Positions 34,265 to 47,466 of a stretch of 64,000 bases of DNA are shown here, in pieces. Within the stretch, counting starts at the first letter, position 1. Each line of letters opens with the position of its first letter. A program made the translations under genes and the position numbers. The DNA comes from Oenanthe sinensis (lineage: Eukaryota > Streptophyta > Magnoliopsida > Apiales > Apiaceae), in NCBI GenBank assembly GCA_028671895.1, contig JAPMAC010000231.1, positions 5,668,001-5,732,000 on the forward strand, read 5' to 3'. A model generated the notes under the pieces. It was given only the letters and a program-made list of their open reading frames with translations, ran no database searches and was not told where the DNA came from.

Positions 34265-35573
34265 TTATGAATGATTTTACTAGCAAAACTACTAGAAGAA
34301 TAATTTTTCAAAAGTAATAAATCATATATATTTGATGGTAGTTTTGTGTTACTCTATTTCTTATAGTTTTTTTATACTGTTATTGGGCACAATTTGTTTT
34401 TCCTCTTAGAGCTTCAAATATCTCAAGGCCGGCCCTATAAACAAGCCATATAGAGTAGCAAGTAAACAACCTCTCTTTTGAATTCTTGTTCCACCCACGC
34501 ACGGACTTCACTTCTTCCATATGCCCACATAAAGAGGGGGCGAAAAGCCACATGGAAATGGGGGCGAAAATGAATGATCCTTCGGGTTCAGGATTGATCT
34601 CTGAGAATGGATCAGATCGCACCAATATCACTCAGTTTTTTCCAATCCGATACGTAAGATTTCGAGTAGGTGTTTACATAATTTTCTTACGTCCGGAGAA
34701 ATGATTCATCGAAATAATGAATCATAATTTTTCGGTATTAAAATTGAAAACCATTACAAAGTAGCACTTGTTGTGAGTAGATAAAAACACTACAACAAAA
34801 CCCATAGGGCAGCCAATACTGAACAGTTAAACAATAATAAGAAAATCAACATAAAAAAGTACTATTATAAGAAAAACTCCACTGCGTACAAGTCTAATTT
34901 GTGAAAAAAGGCAGTATATTAGTAAATGCCCAATGCACTACTCGTTTGAGTGGAAATTTACATAACTAAAAGAATTTTTTTTAGTCTAGTTTTTTTTACC
35001 TGTCAAAACAAAAGTTTTTTTACTTTACAAAAAAAGGTAGTACTGTTACCGATAGAAGTACTATAGTTCACAAGTAGAATGTATAAAGACTTGTCCAGAA
35101 AGATGAGCAAAATATGTACATCACAAGTAAAATCAAGTGTTTGTAGTAAATTCACGATCAAAACCAAACTACGTAAAATATATAGTAACCCATCCAGAAA
35201 GATGAGCAAAATGTGTACCATACGAGTAAAATCATGTGTCGGTAAATTCACACATGAAAATAAACTACTTATTTGATTTTGGAATTATATTCTAAGAGCA
35301 AAGGAAAGAGCAAAGCTTGTTATAATAAAGCTAATGATAACCTTATAAACAGAACTACTAGTAATTATATACTTATACACGCACCCAAGAAAAAATGAAA
35401 CCTCGGTGAAATAACAAGTTTGGTTACTAAAGGATATAGACATGTCTTACAACATTATTTTGACTTATCTACATTATAAGCTATAGTGATCTACTTAGTC
35501 CCAATTTATGGTGCAAAGAATCAGTCTGCGGAACCTCTATATTAATATTGTAAAGATATATTATTGATATTAA
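34265..35573. other. Intergenic interval with an unidentified higher-GC segment and a tandem duplication
   Basis: 34390-34705 is less AT-rich than its flanks and open on both strands, but I do not recognise the product. 35080-35250 holds two copies of a block containing CCAGAAAGATGAGCAAAAT (near 35096 and 35192) followed by an AGTAAAATCA motif, so a unit of about 100 bp is duplicated. The remainder is AT-rich with nothing recognisable. Confidence 0.5.
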
Positions 35574-35914
35574 TAGGGGTGTATTTAATTGGAATTGTGA
35601 AGTATTTTTTGGATTTTAAAAATCTTGGGGTATTCAATTGGATTGAAAAATATCCATTAAAATCTAGGTGTATTCAATGATGAATTTAAATAATGTTTTG
35701 AAAACTAGGGGTATTCAACCTGGATTTTAAGTAATTATTTAAAATCTAGGGGTATTCAATTTAAATTATTATTAATCAATTAAAATTCACGGGTATTCAA
35801 AAACTTATTAACACAAATTGATTTTAAAAATCCATAGATTATGTTGAATTCTCATATATATTTTAGATGTTTTAAAATCTCGCCTTAAATTCTACTAGTT
35901 TCATGATTAACTCT

Positions 35915-37707
35915 TGTTAGGTCCCGAAATATCGTAGAAGGGGGGTTGAATACGATATTCACAATAATTTAAATTCTTTTCGGAATTTACGGATAAATAA
36001 ATTATTGTTTCAGAGTGGGTTTGGCCATTTGTAGTGTTTAGGTGAGCTGCCTACTAATTTTCTGTGTGTCCGGATAAATCAATTAGGTTCAAGAAAATTA
36101 GCAAGTAATTTATGGAGACAAGTTTCCGGGAATATATCTTTCGTATATAAACCCAGAGGGGTGCTACACCCAGTTAAAAATATAACTGGCTTCCAAAGAA
36201 CAAATTAGTTCTTTGCTACTAACACAAAAATATAAGGCTCAGTTCCTATACAAATATATCTAAATTAGTACAAGGAAAAACTGAGTCCGTAGGGAGTGAT
36301 ATCTAGGAGCCCTGAGCATTTTTCATTAAAGAACCGGGTCCTAATATCTGACCAGGAGCAAGGTATGGGTGTGTATAAATTATTCTCTTTTTGCTCCGGC
36401 CATGGCAGAAGCTCCCTACATATTTTTGTTGAAGAAGACGACTCCTCAATTTAATTGGTGTAGTCTTTAAATCAATAAAGTAGGCTGCTGTAATTTGATT
36501 GGCTGAGGGCTGAGTGGGTCCAAGAAATATTTTGTTGCGCCTGAATATTTTTGTTGCGCCTGTAGAGTGACTTCCCTGTGAAAAATCAAGTGGCGCCATT
36601 TACATGTCTTTTAAGTTGAGCTTGAAATTAAGTGGCGCCTAGCACAGGTGATGTACTGGGGAGGCGCCACAAAAGGCGCCACAAATGACTTGAGAAATAG
36701 GTGAATGTTTGTTGCGCGTGACAGTTTATTGCGCCTCACTATTCACATGGTCAAAGTGCAGTTTGGTCACTGCACTTTGACCTCCTTCTCATTCCTTAAT
36801 TGAAGTTTACCAATTTCCATTTCTTGTATCAAAGTCTTGCCACATTACACCCTGTACCTTGAGCTGTTTCTGTTCTTCGACTGTAGTTCAGAAACTTTCA
36901 CTTTTCGTACCAAGGTTGTGACACTTTGCACCCTACACCCTTTGAGCTGTTTGGCTGTTTGGCTGTAGCCTCTACAAATTACTTTTTGTACCTTAATAAA
37001 TAACCGTTTTTTCCAGGTACGTTCTTCAACTTAACAATTCTTCTATAGTTAATACTCAGATTCCTTTCACAAACTACTGACGCCTAGTGCAACTGGTCTG
37101 GTTCACAGACAACTAACTTCGATCCAGGTCTTCGTATTATTGCTTTACTTGCATTGTTAAGTTTGCAGCAACTTCATTGCTTCGAACACTGACTGTCAAT
37201 AAACATTGTAACTTCACTAGAATCTTTTCTAGTACTTAGACAACGTCTCCATTATTACCACAATCTTGAATACTTCATTCTCTGTTCTTCACTGACGCTT
37301 GACCATTTAAATGAACTTCTTTCAGTGAGTATAACTCCAAGACTGCAGCTGTCTTCTTTAACATTTGTATTTACCTTTCTAGATTCCTATGCTTCAAATA
37401 CTGTCTATCTTCAATCAATGCTAATACACAGAAATCTTCTTGTGGCACTTCTATACTGAATCTTCAATACTTCTGAAACCTTGAAAGTCTTTACACATTA
37501 TTCTTCACTGAGGCTTGAACATATTAATGAACTTCTTTCAGTGACCTGTAGTAGACTTCAAAACTTCTTCTAATGTCTTGATTTACTGTATTTGCCTTGT
37601 CTTCATTTCTTCCTGATTTCTGTGTAGGCGTAGTATTATTTACATGTCCTGTTCTAGTGTTGAGTTATCACGATTACTATTCATACAGCTTCGTAATCTC
37701 ACCAACA
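35915..37707 (-). repeat. 3' LTR of Sirevirus copy B
   Basis: 1793 bp. Contains GGCGCC at 36592, 36633, 36663 and 36675 with nearby TTGCGCC/TTGCGCG motifs, upstream (minus-strand sense) of a TTTATA box near 36376. Very close to the LTR at 47467-49282. Confidence 0.93.
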
Positions 37708-38425
37708 ATCTCCCCCTATTTGATTGTTAAATTTAGCAAACAAATCTCATAGAGAGGATAACTCAACTAACACCTAGAAAAAGTAATGGTCCGGGACTTG
37801 TAAATAATGCTACTGATTTTTCTGGATCAGATCCTGCATTTCCAGAATTCTTGTGTAACTGAAATGAATGATGTATGTTCTTATAGCATTGAACTGATAT
37901 CCATGTAGTATCATCTTCATTTCTGTCTGTTTGAGCTTTCTCTACTTCAAAATCCTTCATTGTTTGAACTTAAAGAACTTATCATGAACAGAGCTTCTTA
38001 AGAATTCAAATTCCTGGGAACGTCTTCAATAGAACATAGAACATAGCTCAAATAATGTTCTCCCCCTAAGAATGTGATTCTTCTTCTTTTTCTTCTTCTC
38101 CCTTTAGATAATCAATGGAAATGTCAATTCTTTTCTGTACATCCCACTTGGATGAGGAATCCTCTACTGACAACTCCTTTCAAGTATAGGATACAGTTCC
38201 TTGATTCTTCCATATTATGTTATTTTTCATAGGATCAGAAGATAAGATTTTCTTGTTCTTTTCATCTAAAATCTCCCCCTAAGGATACGAACCCCTTTTC
38301 CCAAGGATCTTCCCCTAAGGATCCAGGATACGAACCCCTTTAGGATATTAAATTTTTCCAAGGATACGAAGATAAGACTTTATTAACTTCTCTTTTTTTT
38401 TCTTATAAATTCTCCCCCTTAGTTG
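37708..38425 (-). promoter_or_regulatory. Polypurine tract and three further PPT-like motifs
   Basis: On the minus strand, AATAGGGGGAGAT abuts the 3' LTR (37708-37720). CTTAGGGGGAGAAC (38057-38070), CTTAGGGGGAGATTT (about 38269-38283) and AAGGGGGAGAAT (about 38409-38420) lie within 720 bp upstream. A run of several near-identical polypurine tracts is a published hallmark of Sireviruses. Only the first abuts the LTR. Confidence 0.75.
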
Positions 38426-41400
38426 AGGAATCCTCCAATGGCCCATCTTTTGAATGGTTTGTCTTCCAAAGAAGGTCCTCGTCTGTCATTGATTGGGAAA
38501 ACATAGTAGCTTTTCTTTCAGAAGTAGCAAGTAGCAAGGTTAAGTGTTTGGTCTATGGTTTCCTCACTTCTACTACATTCTGTTGGTGTTTACACTTAAG
38601 TGTCGAGTACTTTGAAGTGTTTCACTCTTTCTCTCCCTATCTCTCACTCAAGTGTATCTCTCCCTCACTTTCACTTAAGTGTTTCTCTCTCTCACTTTCA
38701 CTCTGCATTTCAAATATAGCTTTCTGTACCTGCAAGTGAAATCCGTCAATTCATATATATTCCCAACACCTGATTCATCAGAATAAACTGAATCACTATC
38801 AAGTGGAGAATTGTCTCATTGAGGTATTCTTGATCTATCATGCATAAGCACTGTCTCAGCACCAGACTCAATAGCTATTGCTAAATCACTGTCTAGTGGA
38901 GCCTCACCTCTTTGAGATGGGTTATCCCAAGATATTAATATCTGTTAGGGAATCCTGCCTTGTTCTATCAAGGAGTTGCCTCACACCTTCTCCATAAATG
39001 GGAGGTGGACATTCCTTTTCAGGATCTGGAAATGTTCCCTCCAGGAGGGTCAACGTAGTAGACAATGTAATGAATGGAAAATTAGAGCCTACGTTTCCCT
39101 CGTAACCTTGTGATGGGAATTTTGTATAAATACCCTACTTGACTCATCCGAAGAATTCTTGTCAAGCAGTTGCCTCTCAAGCCCAGATAAATCTGAACAA
39201 GAGATCTCCCTTTCAGGATGCAGAAGATTAACTTCTGTTTGAGGTAGATACCTGGACAATGTAATGTACGGCTAGAGTCCATATCTCCTCTAAATGCCTA
39301 TACCTCTCACTGTGCACACCTTGCAATGTGTTCCTAGAATTTATCTATTTAGGCTTACCATCAGCGTGATTGCCAGTGGTGTGCTTTACTCATTACAAGA
39401 TGCTCTGGCTGACGAGTGAATTTCAATGGACTCACCCTGTTGAGAGAATGATTCCAAAGACAGTTTTATTGCCGTTTCAGCTCTGCATCCTTTTGAGAAG
39501 ATACAGATGAGCTTATAGTTACCTCAGTTATATACTACTTTGCTTCTCTGGAGGTAGAGCTGTGGGTGCACTTCCGACTTCATCCTTATTTGTTGCATCA
39601 AGTGCAGTTTCTCCCTTATCAACCTCTAATTTACATTCCTTGTATCTCCAAGGGTTAATATATTGAAGTGGATGAATGAGTGTTTGGTATTATGGCCTGG
39701 GTAAGAGATTGATGGGTTTTCAACCTCTTGGCCAGCTTCTAAGCCACTGTGGGCTAATCGGAAAGAATCAATCAAGAATAAGAGATAATCACCTTAACAT
39801 TCCAAAATATATTTTTCATCCCAATGAGAAGGAAAAATATAATAAGGAATGGTAATGGATTGCATTAAAACACTTTTAGTAAAAGAGTTTTGTCGGTTCT
39901 AAAGATTTATCATTTAAAAACATGATTTCAATAGAAATTTTCTTTAAGATACTTATCCCATAATAAAACGCGGGAAAGTGTATCAGAGAAAAATTCTATC
40001 CTTTATTAATTTCTTATAAGGCAAACTTCCCATAATAAAACGCAGGAATTTATACCAAAGAAGAAATTCAACTCTCTTACCAAATTCTATCTCAATAAAA
40101 TGACTATTTTCCTTTGTAACCTAAGTACTGTAAGTTTTGAAAATAGTTTTGCAAAACATTCTTATCAGATAGAGGACTATGATTTTCCGACTCATAATGC
40201 AATTATGATTATATCATTTTCGTCCACCTGATAGTATCCCCGACTTAAAATAAAAACATGGCAATTGGGGTGAATGAATGCTTAACAATACAACACTAAG
40301 CCTTCAAAGCAACAACCACTGTTTAGGTACTTTGAATCAATGTGAAACATACATTGAAACAAGTGTTTAAAAATAAATCATTTTACAAGTGATTGGTACC
40401 TCGAAGTAAAGACAATTTCTCTGAATAAAATAGCAGTCACAAAGTTTCTGCCACTTTAAAAAGAAAAATTAAGAGAGAAAACGGTTTTGAAAATATAGCA
40501 TTTAAAACCAGCTTTGGAGAGAGGATAAAATATTTTGAGATTTAAAGAAAGATTATCCTCAAGAAAAGTTTAATTCACACCCTAGGTTTGGGAAAATAAA
40601 GTAGGGCTGTAAATCAAAAGTTTTTCAAAAGAGAAGTTTTGAAAAAAGAATTTGATATTTTCTTCTCTAAGACTGATAGAAAAATGAATGCATCTTTGAA
40701 TAAAGCATTTTGAAAAAGAAATAGACAAGAGTTTCTTTTTAATACATTCAAGTTTAAAATTCAGTCGAAGAAAGAAAACTAATATAAATACTCATGTAAT
40801 ACTAAACAGTTACCACAAACATGCATATATAAATCAAATAACATGTGACAATTATTCAGTAGAACAATAAGCATTTAAACATATTTTTACTATTAATGAT
40901 TTCAGATAAACAACTTGTGTTATCACTAATATTAAAAATATCAAAATTAATTGCACGCTGATACCAATTATTTGATATTTATCAATAATTTCAAGATGCA
41001 AGAAATTGTGCTTCTTATATTTTATCAAATCAAAATTATGAAACTGATAATCATTGTATTGCTTCAATCCATAATTTTAATAGGATAAAATAATTTCACT
41101 AAATACTAAAATATTCATAAGATTGAATATTAGCATCTAATTTCCTACACTATATCTAATAATTGTCACTCTAGCATATTACAATTATACTCATAACAAT
41201 TATTATTGATATATATAAGCTCGAGAAAATAGTTGAATAAAAATTCACAAGTCCTTTAAATATAGACATTTAACACTTGTGTTCCTAATAGCAACTTCTC
41301 ACAACAAAAACAAATTTAGAAATATTTTATAAATATATAAAATATTGAGAATTTTATACACATAACTTTGAAAATACTTCGTCTTCCAATATTAGTGAGT

Positions 41401-41930
41401 TTTGAAATATGTATTAATTACTTAGAACAGAAATTCTAAATACTGTCACTAATATTAAAAGTATCACAATTATTTGTAACAAAATATTTAAGAATATCAG
41501 AGTAAAATATCAGAGCAATTAAGCAAGACATCTTGACTAATACTCATCAAATATTTAACATGCAAATAATTATGCTTCTAACTTATGCTAAATAATTTAA
41601 CTACCCCTTATGTATATTGCATTGTAAACATGATAATTAAACTAGTAGCAATAAGCATGAGGAACTGGATTTAAAAATAAATTCACAAGTCCTTTAAATA
41701 TAGAAATTTAATACTTGTGAACTCATTCTAGACTTCATTGCAGATGGGATTTTCAACAAATATGCAAATAAATAATATCCCAAATTCACTAACCAACTTA
41801 GACAAAATGAATTCATCAAGTTGTTTAACAAATATCTGCAATTTATTCTACTAAGGACAATCTCAAAAGAAATGATACCTGGTGTCCATGCGTTTGTTCC
41901 ATACATGGTGTGAAGAGATCAACAGAGTTG
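38426..41930 (-). other. Copy B 3' interior, no recognisable coding
   Basis: About 3.5 kb between the polypurine-tract cluster and the RT relics, where Sireviruses carry RT/RNase H and sometimes an env-like frame. Only short open frames are present and I recognise none. 38620-38705 is a CT-rich stretch with repeated CTCACTTTCACT. Confidence 0.5.
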
Positions 41931-42829
41931 CTGGAAATAATGACAGCTTCTAGGAATGACTTCCCTGTCTTTCTTACAACCTGCATATCTATATCTATAT
42001 AGCCAATTAGGTTAAACCTAGTATCTTTAGGGTCCCAGATTTCAAGAATTGGTGATCCCCTAAGATATCTAACAATTCATAACTTAGCTATAAGATAAGA
42101 TTATCTAGTATCCACTTGGAAACTTGCACATAGGCATATCGAGAATAAAATATATGGTCTTTATGCACTTGAATAAGTAATGAGCTGATTTCCTCTATAG
42201 CTTGTCACTTCAGTTCATATACCTGATTTTCCCTGATCAAGTTTAGTGGTCTGTTGAAGAGAAGTCTTGGCAGGTCTAGAATCTTCCAAATTGCGCATCT
42301 TCAAAAGATCCTTGACTTACTTTTAATTGCCATTATTCTTTCGAATTACTTGTAATCCAAAAAGAACTGTAACTCTTCCAACATGCTCATGTTGTACCTA
42401 CTATGCATTAACTTAGCAAAAATCTCTTGCCAAATTTTTATTAGTAGACCCACATATAATATAATCATTGTATTCTAGCACTAATATTGAATTGTGTGTG
42501 CTTTGTATTCTAAAGAGATATATATGTATATAACTACTCTAATATAAAATCATTTTCAAGTAATTAGTAGTTAGAGTGTCATACCATATCTTTGAAGATT
42601 TGCTTCAATACCTAACTCCATTCATAGAGAGCTCGTGAGAGAATGATATACAAATTCCAATGATCTGCAACTTCAAAGTCCAGAAAATGTTGTACATCAA
42701 CTTCAACTTCTAACTCACCATTCAGAAGTGCACTTGTTCACATTTATCTGATAGATATTCATGCTTGAATGCTCAACATGTGCTAGGAATATCCTAGTTA
42801 GGTCATCATCTTGTTAGGCCCAAAAAGGA

Positions 42830-43110
42830 TCAAATCTTGTCACTGGTGCCTACTGTTTGATCTTGAAAGTTTCAAAGATTCTGTTTCCATCATCATCGAT
42901 ACCTTCTACTTTGTATTAACTTGTAGCAACCAGTTTGGCTTTGTCCATCATAACAATGCCAATTATTCTCCTGTTTCTGTGAACCCCTACTGTACCAAAT
43001 ACAGTCTTGACTTGTGGTCTGGGTTCTAGCTTCAGTAGTTTCTGCCTTCGAACTGATTGAGATCACCTTGCATTTGCAATCACCCAATCTAGATCAATCA
43101 GTGCATCTTC
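42830..43110 (-). pseudogene. Copy B RT N-terminal relic
   Basis: Minus-strand reading across several frames gives DWVIA, RRQK, PRPQVKTVFGT, DKAKLVAT and VEGIDDDGNRIFETF, the start of a copia RT. Stops and shifts occur between the pieces. The same relic, differently damaged, is in copy A at 2100-2390. Confidence 0.65.
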
Positions 43111-43376
43111 ACTATTCTTTGGGATACCAAATATTGATTATTGGGTCCCAAAAAATATATGTTCATTTTGATTAGCACTTCTAGCCTTTACTCAAAATCC
43201 GGTTTACTAAGAACTAGACTCCAGGAATGACTTTAACTTCAAACCCTTTATCTTGGAAAATATGTTCTTGATGTATTCCTTTGATCTTCATTGTGTTGAG
43301 TACGACTAGTAGATCCTTCTTTTATTTTGCTCCCCCTGAGTTGCTGCTAGGAAGTGTTGAAGATCCTTCACCTTTT

Positions 43377-43900
43377 TCAGTGGATTCTGTTAAAGTTCAC
43401 GAGTTGTGTAGTTTCACTACCATTTCCACTAATAGGATCTGAATCATTATCATTATCATTGATTCCTTCTGCAATCTCAGTTTCATCATCAATATCTGAA
43501 TTTGACTCTGACAAGATGTCATACTTCAAAGATTTAGAATAGTCTTTCATTTGAATGCTTGGGAGCTTGGTGTAGTAGGTTGACACATTCAGACTTTTAA
43601 TCACCTTCTGGTTTTTCATCATTAATGAGTAGCCGAGGAAAATTGTTCCTTGAATCTTAACTTTGTCAAGATACTTAGATAAATCTTCAATAAATATCAA
43701 TTTCCTCCAAACACATGAAAGAGCTTTAGTGTTTGCTTCTGGTTGTCCATTAACTCATATGATGTCTTTTCATGATCTTGTTGATTAAAGCAGCATGCTG
43801 TGTTAATTGCTTTAGCTTCAAAGTACCTTTTTCAGTGCAGACTTCATTTAGAACTTCACTCGCGAAATTCAGTTCCATTATCTGACTTCAAAGTTCTCAC
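43377..43900 (-). pseudogene. Copy B integrase relics
   Basis: Minus strand near 43900-43850 reads VRTLKSDNGTEFRE followed by a stop. 43700-43377 is open and encodes KVKIQGTIFLGYSL, then the acidic linker NDNDNDSDPISGNGSE. These are the integrase catalytic region and its C-terminal end plus the IN-RT linker, with the intervening catalytic Glu region lost or unreadable. Confidence 0.65.
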
Positions 43901-45359
43901 AGCTTACTTTGCTTCCAACTTGATCTTCCTTAAGTGATAATCACTATCTGTGACATTTTGTCTGTTGAATGCATGAACATCACCAACTTGTAATTAGGGT
44001 TGTCATCAATCACCACTAAGCATATTTCTTTCATGCTATAATTTGCTTCAGTGTGATGTTTTCATTGACTTCCCTATATGATATACTTCAAAATGACCTT
44101 CTAGACAAAATTCCATATGAAGCAGTCCTCTCACCAATTTCATCTTTATCAGAGAATCCATTGTCTTGTTCACCAAGTGTGAGAGCTTCCTTTTACCATA
44201 GCTAACTCTTTACTGATGAAGCTTTACTGAAAAGTTCACTTCACATTTGCATATAAATTCCATGTTAGCTATGAACAAATTTCCTCACTCTCAGTTAAGT
44301 GAGCTTCCAACCTTCTTGTTTGAGATCAAACACTTTTCCTTTTCAATGCTTTTCTAGAAAACCCTTGACAAAGAATTCCCTAGTGCCCTGTAGATAGTGC
44401 TTAAGTCCTTTCACAAGAAAAATGCTTCCACTGATGACAGTTCTTAAATCATGATAGCCATATCCCTTGTACATCCTTTGCTGTCATCTCCAAAGGTTAC
44501 CATCGGGGAGGCCTTCTCAACCAACTGTGATATTAGAGCTTTAATCTTAATCATATGCCTCGAACAATAAATGTCATAAAGTCACATAACTTTGGTCTTT
44601 CGTTACATACTCTGCAATCACAAATGATTAAGCTTCTTGGTACTCAATTTTAATTGAGTCCAGATGGGTTAGAGATATTATCAGAGGTAACAACAGCTTC
44701 AATATGCATAAAAGCACATGGATAGAAGAACTAACAAATTAATTACTAATTCTGTCTAATCCATTTCTATTGTTGTCTAACATTTTTAACTAACTCTAAT
44801 TACCTAAGTCAGTTTTAGATTAATTCTCGAATCAACAAATGTTACTGACTACTTAGATAATTCTACCATCTTTTAATAGTATATCCCTAACAAGCAATAC
44901 ATGATATGATATGATATTTAAGTGCAACTATGTGTTAGAGCAAATCATGTGAAAATAAGCAAATAAACAATTTTAAGAATATGTAGAATATTTGAATAAA
45001 CATTATAAGCAATATTAAATTCCACATATACTTATCAAGACATTTATCACAATAAGAACAAATATAAAATATCTGATCTATGACCTGTTTGTCTATTTAG
45101 CAATTTTCACAACATTAGCAGAGGTATTAAATCACAGAAGATTTAACTCAAGTTCCAGCAAATGTTTTAGGTATACACCTAGCTGTCTAGAACACCCTAT
45201 CTAATTCTCGATATTCATTTTACTGTATATAAAATCAAGTATGAAATGTACTTATTTAAACTCATGAATCCTAGCATGCAATCTTATTCTTAGCAATCAA
45301 TTAAACATTTAAGTCCTAAGATGCTAACATGCTGACATGAATATAATACATTTCAATAC

Positions 45360-46230
45360 CTAATAATCATACAGTTCTGAATTAGATAAACGTATACTAG
45401 TTAGAATGTGTACCTGTGAAGTGCTTAGTGATTCATCTCTAGTGTTGGTCATTGATGCCAGATATCCATTTGGTTCATCACTGTCACTGATAGAATCAGC
45501 CTTGCATTTAACTTCATTGACAAATGTTTTCCCTTGTTGCATCCTCACTAATGCTTGAGATTCATGTTTTAACCTAACATAGTGTCTGTCATCTTTTGCT
45601 TGTACATACTTCTTCAAACTGTGTAGCAAACCCCTGATCTTTTCTTCTATAAGCAACCATCCCTGTCTTGCAACCGCCTCTTGAACTGGTCTTGAAAATC
45701 TCCTTTACGGAATCTATAGGTAACGACCTTAGATTTAGAATTGGGATTCCGTCTGAATCTGATGTCACTGAACTTCATGTTGCCCTGCAGGCTTGACTTG
45801 CAGTCCAGTTCTCAGGTTATTCCAAAGTGTAAGATTCACTTATAACACCTTAACCACTACCTTGAGCTACTACATCTTCAATCCAGCTACTAGGATCAAT
45901 TCGTTTCTGTTCAGAGGTTCTCAACCTTGACTTCAATCAAATTTGGTTCCTGGGTCACAAATACAGTGGATATGCTAACAACCTGCTTTAACAAATATTA
46001 TCTTCTTCGGCTCTTGTTCTAGTTCATAGGCCTTCAGCACATACAGGTCTTTTACAGACAATGTGGTTGTATCCTTAAATCCCTGTTGGTTGTATCCCTA
46101 CGTTCCAGATGATCTGCAGTGTTAGCACGAACTTCCTGTAATCTCCCTGTAGAATAGTCTTTAAGGCTTGTACTGAGATTCCAGGTTGTCCAGTCTGTTC
46201 TCCTTCACTACTTCAAACCCCTAAGATTTT
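45360..46230 (-). pseudogene. Copy B gag relic
   Basis: Minus strand 46230-45950 contains pieces of the copia gag including VLKAYELEQEPKKIIF. 45656-45360 remains open for 98 residues (GLLHSLKKYVQAKDDRHYVRL). Stops break the remainder. No intact CCHC knuckle was found. Confidence 0.6.
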
Positions 46231-46439
46231 TCATTCAAAAATTCAACTCAAATTAACCAAAACTGTACCCAAATTAATTTCTTCTTTTGCAGCTTCCAAA
46301 ATATTAGTGGGATCCTATGGAGTAAATCTCTGAGGAAATTAATACCACTATTTCTTCAGTCTGTTCCAGAATAATCTTCATTGGATAACCTTCAGTCAAT
46401 CTCTGTTGTCTTCAATACCCGGAAAAATCTTCAACAACG

Positions 46440-47466
46440 AACCCTTGAGCACCATCGAATTAATATTTAAGAAAAATTTAAATTTACAGAATTTTTATTT
46501 TCCTTAGAAAATAAATTAATCAAAAATAAAAATATACAACAAATTAATTTTCAAGAATTTCGAATTTTCTTAAAAATTAAAATATCGTAAATTAATATTT
46601 TAGTTTTCAAGAATTTTAATTTTTCTGGAAAAATAAATAAATCTAAAATAAAAATTAAAAATTAAAGTATACAAAACTTGGGGTACCAAACTGCATTTTG
46701 GGAATAAGTGACGCCTAGAAATTTAGTGGCGCATGTACAGTGGAGTCCATGTACAGGTGCAACAAACATTAACAGATACATGTTTGTGGCGCCTTTCCTC
46801 GGGGAAGCCCTGGACCAGCGCAACAAAACAACAAAAAAAAATTCTAAGGCGCTGAAATCTTATTGCGCTGCGCGTGTTGTAAACTTGTTGCGCCTTAAAT
46901 TTAAGTGGCGCTGCACGTGTGGCCTCCTGCGTGCTTCACCTTCAACGTCAAGTCACCAAGCGCGTGCATGACACAGGCGAACTCAAATGCAGTTGGCCAA
47001 CTCTAACAACAAAAAAACGGGCTAGTATTTTGGTTTAAATAAATTTAAAGAAAATCTTTATTAAATTTATAATATAAACTAATTAAAATCTATAACATAA
47101 ACTAATAAAAGTTTATAAAACAAATTTTATAAAAGTTTATAAAATAAATTTAATACTAAGTTTATAAAATAAACTAATTAAAATTTATAATATAAACTTA
47201 TAAAAGTTTATAAAACAAATTTTATAAAAGTTTATAAAATAAATTTAATATTAAGTTTATAAAATAAACTAATTAAAATTTATAGCATAAACTAATAAAA
47301 GTTTATAAAATAAATTTCATAAAAGTTTAAAAAAAAACTTAATAAAAATTTATAATTAAACTTATTTAACAAGGTCTCCGTTTGAGTCCAACCAGCTTCG
47401 ACACCCTGAGTTTCACTGGGTTACGGATCCTGATTTGTATATCAATCAGCGGGCTCTGATACCAAT
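46440..47466 (-). other. Copy B leader: GGCGC motifs, AT palindrome array and primer site
   Basis: 46440-46680 is AT-rich. 46705-46970 carries many GGCGC/TTGCGC motifs (for example about 46789, 46851, 46866, 46891, 46908). 47035-47365 is an irregular array of AAAGTTTATAAAATAAATTT. The primer-binding site on the minus strand (TGGTATCAGAGC, 47453-47464) lies two bases from the LTR. Confidence 0.8.

Noticed and set aside
36303..36599. 98-residue open frame, repeated at 47900-48151
   Set aside because: Both are the same place in the two LTRs of copy B and arise from LTR sequence; no protein family resemblance.
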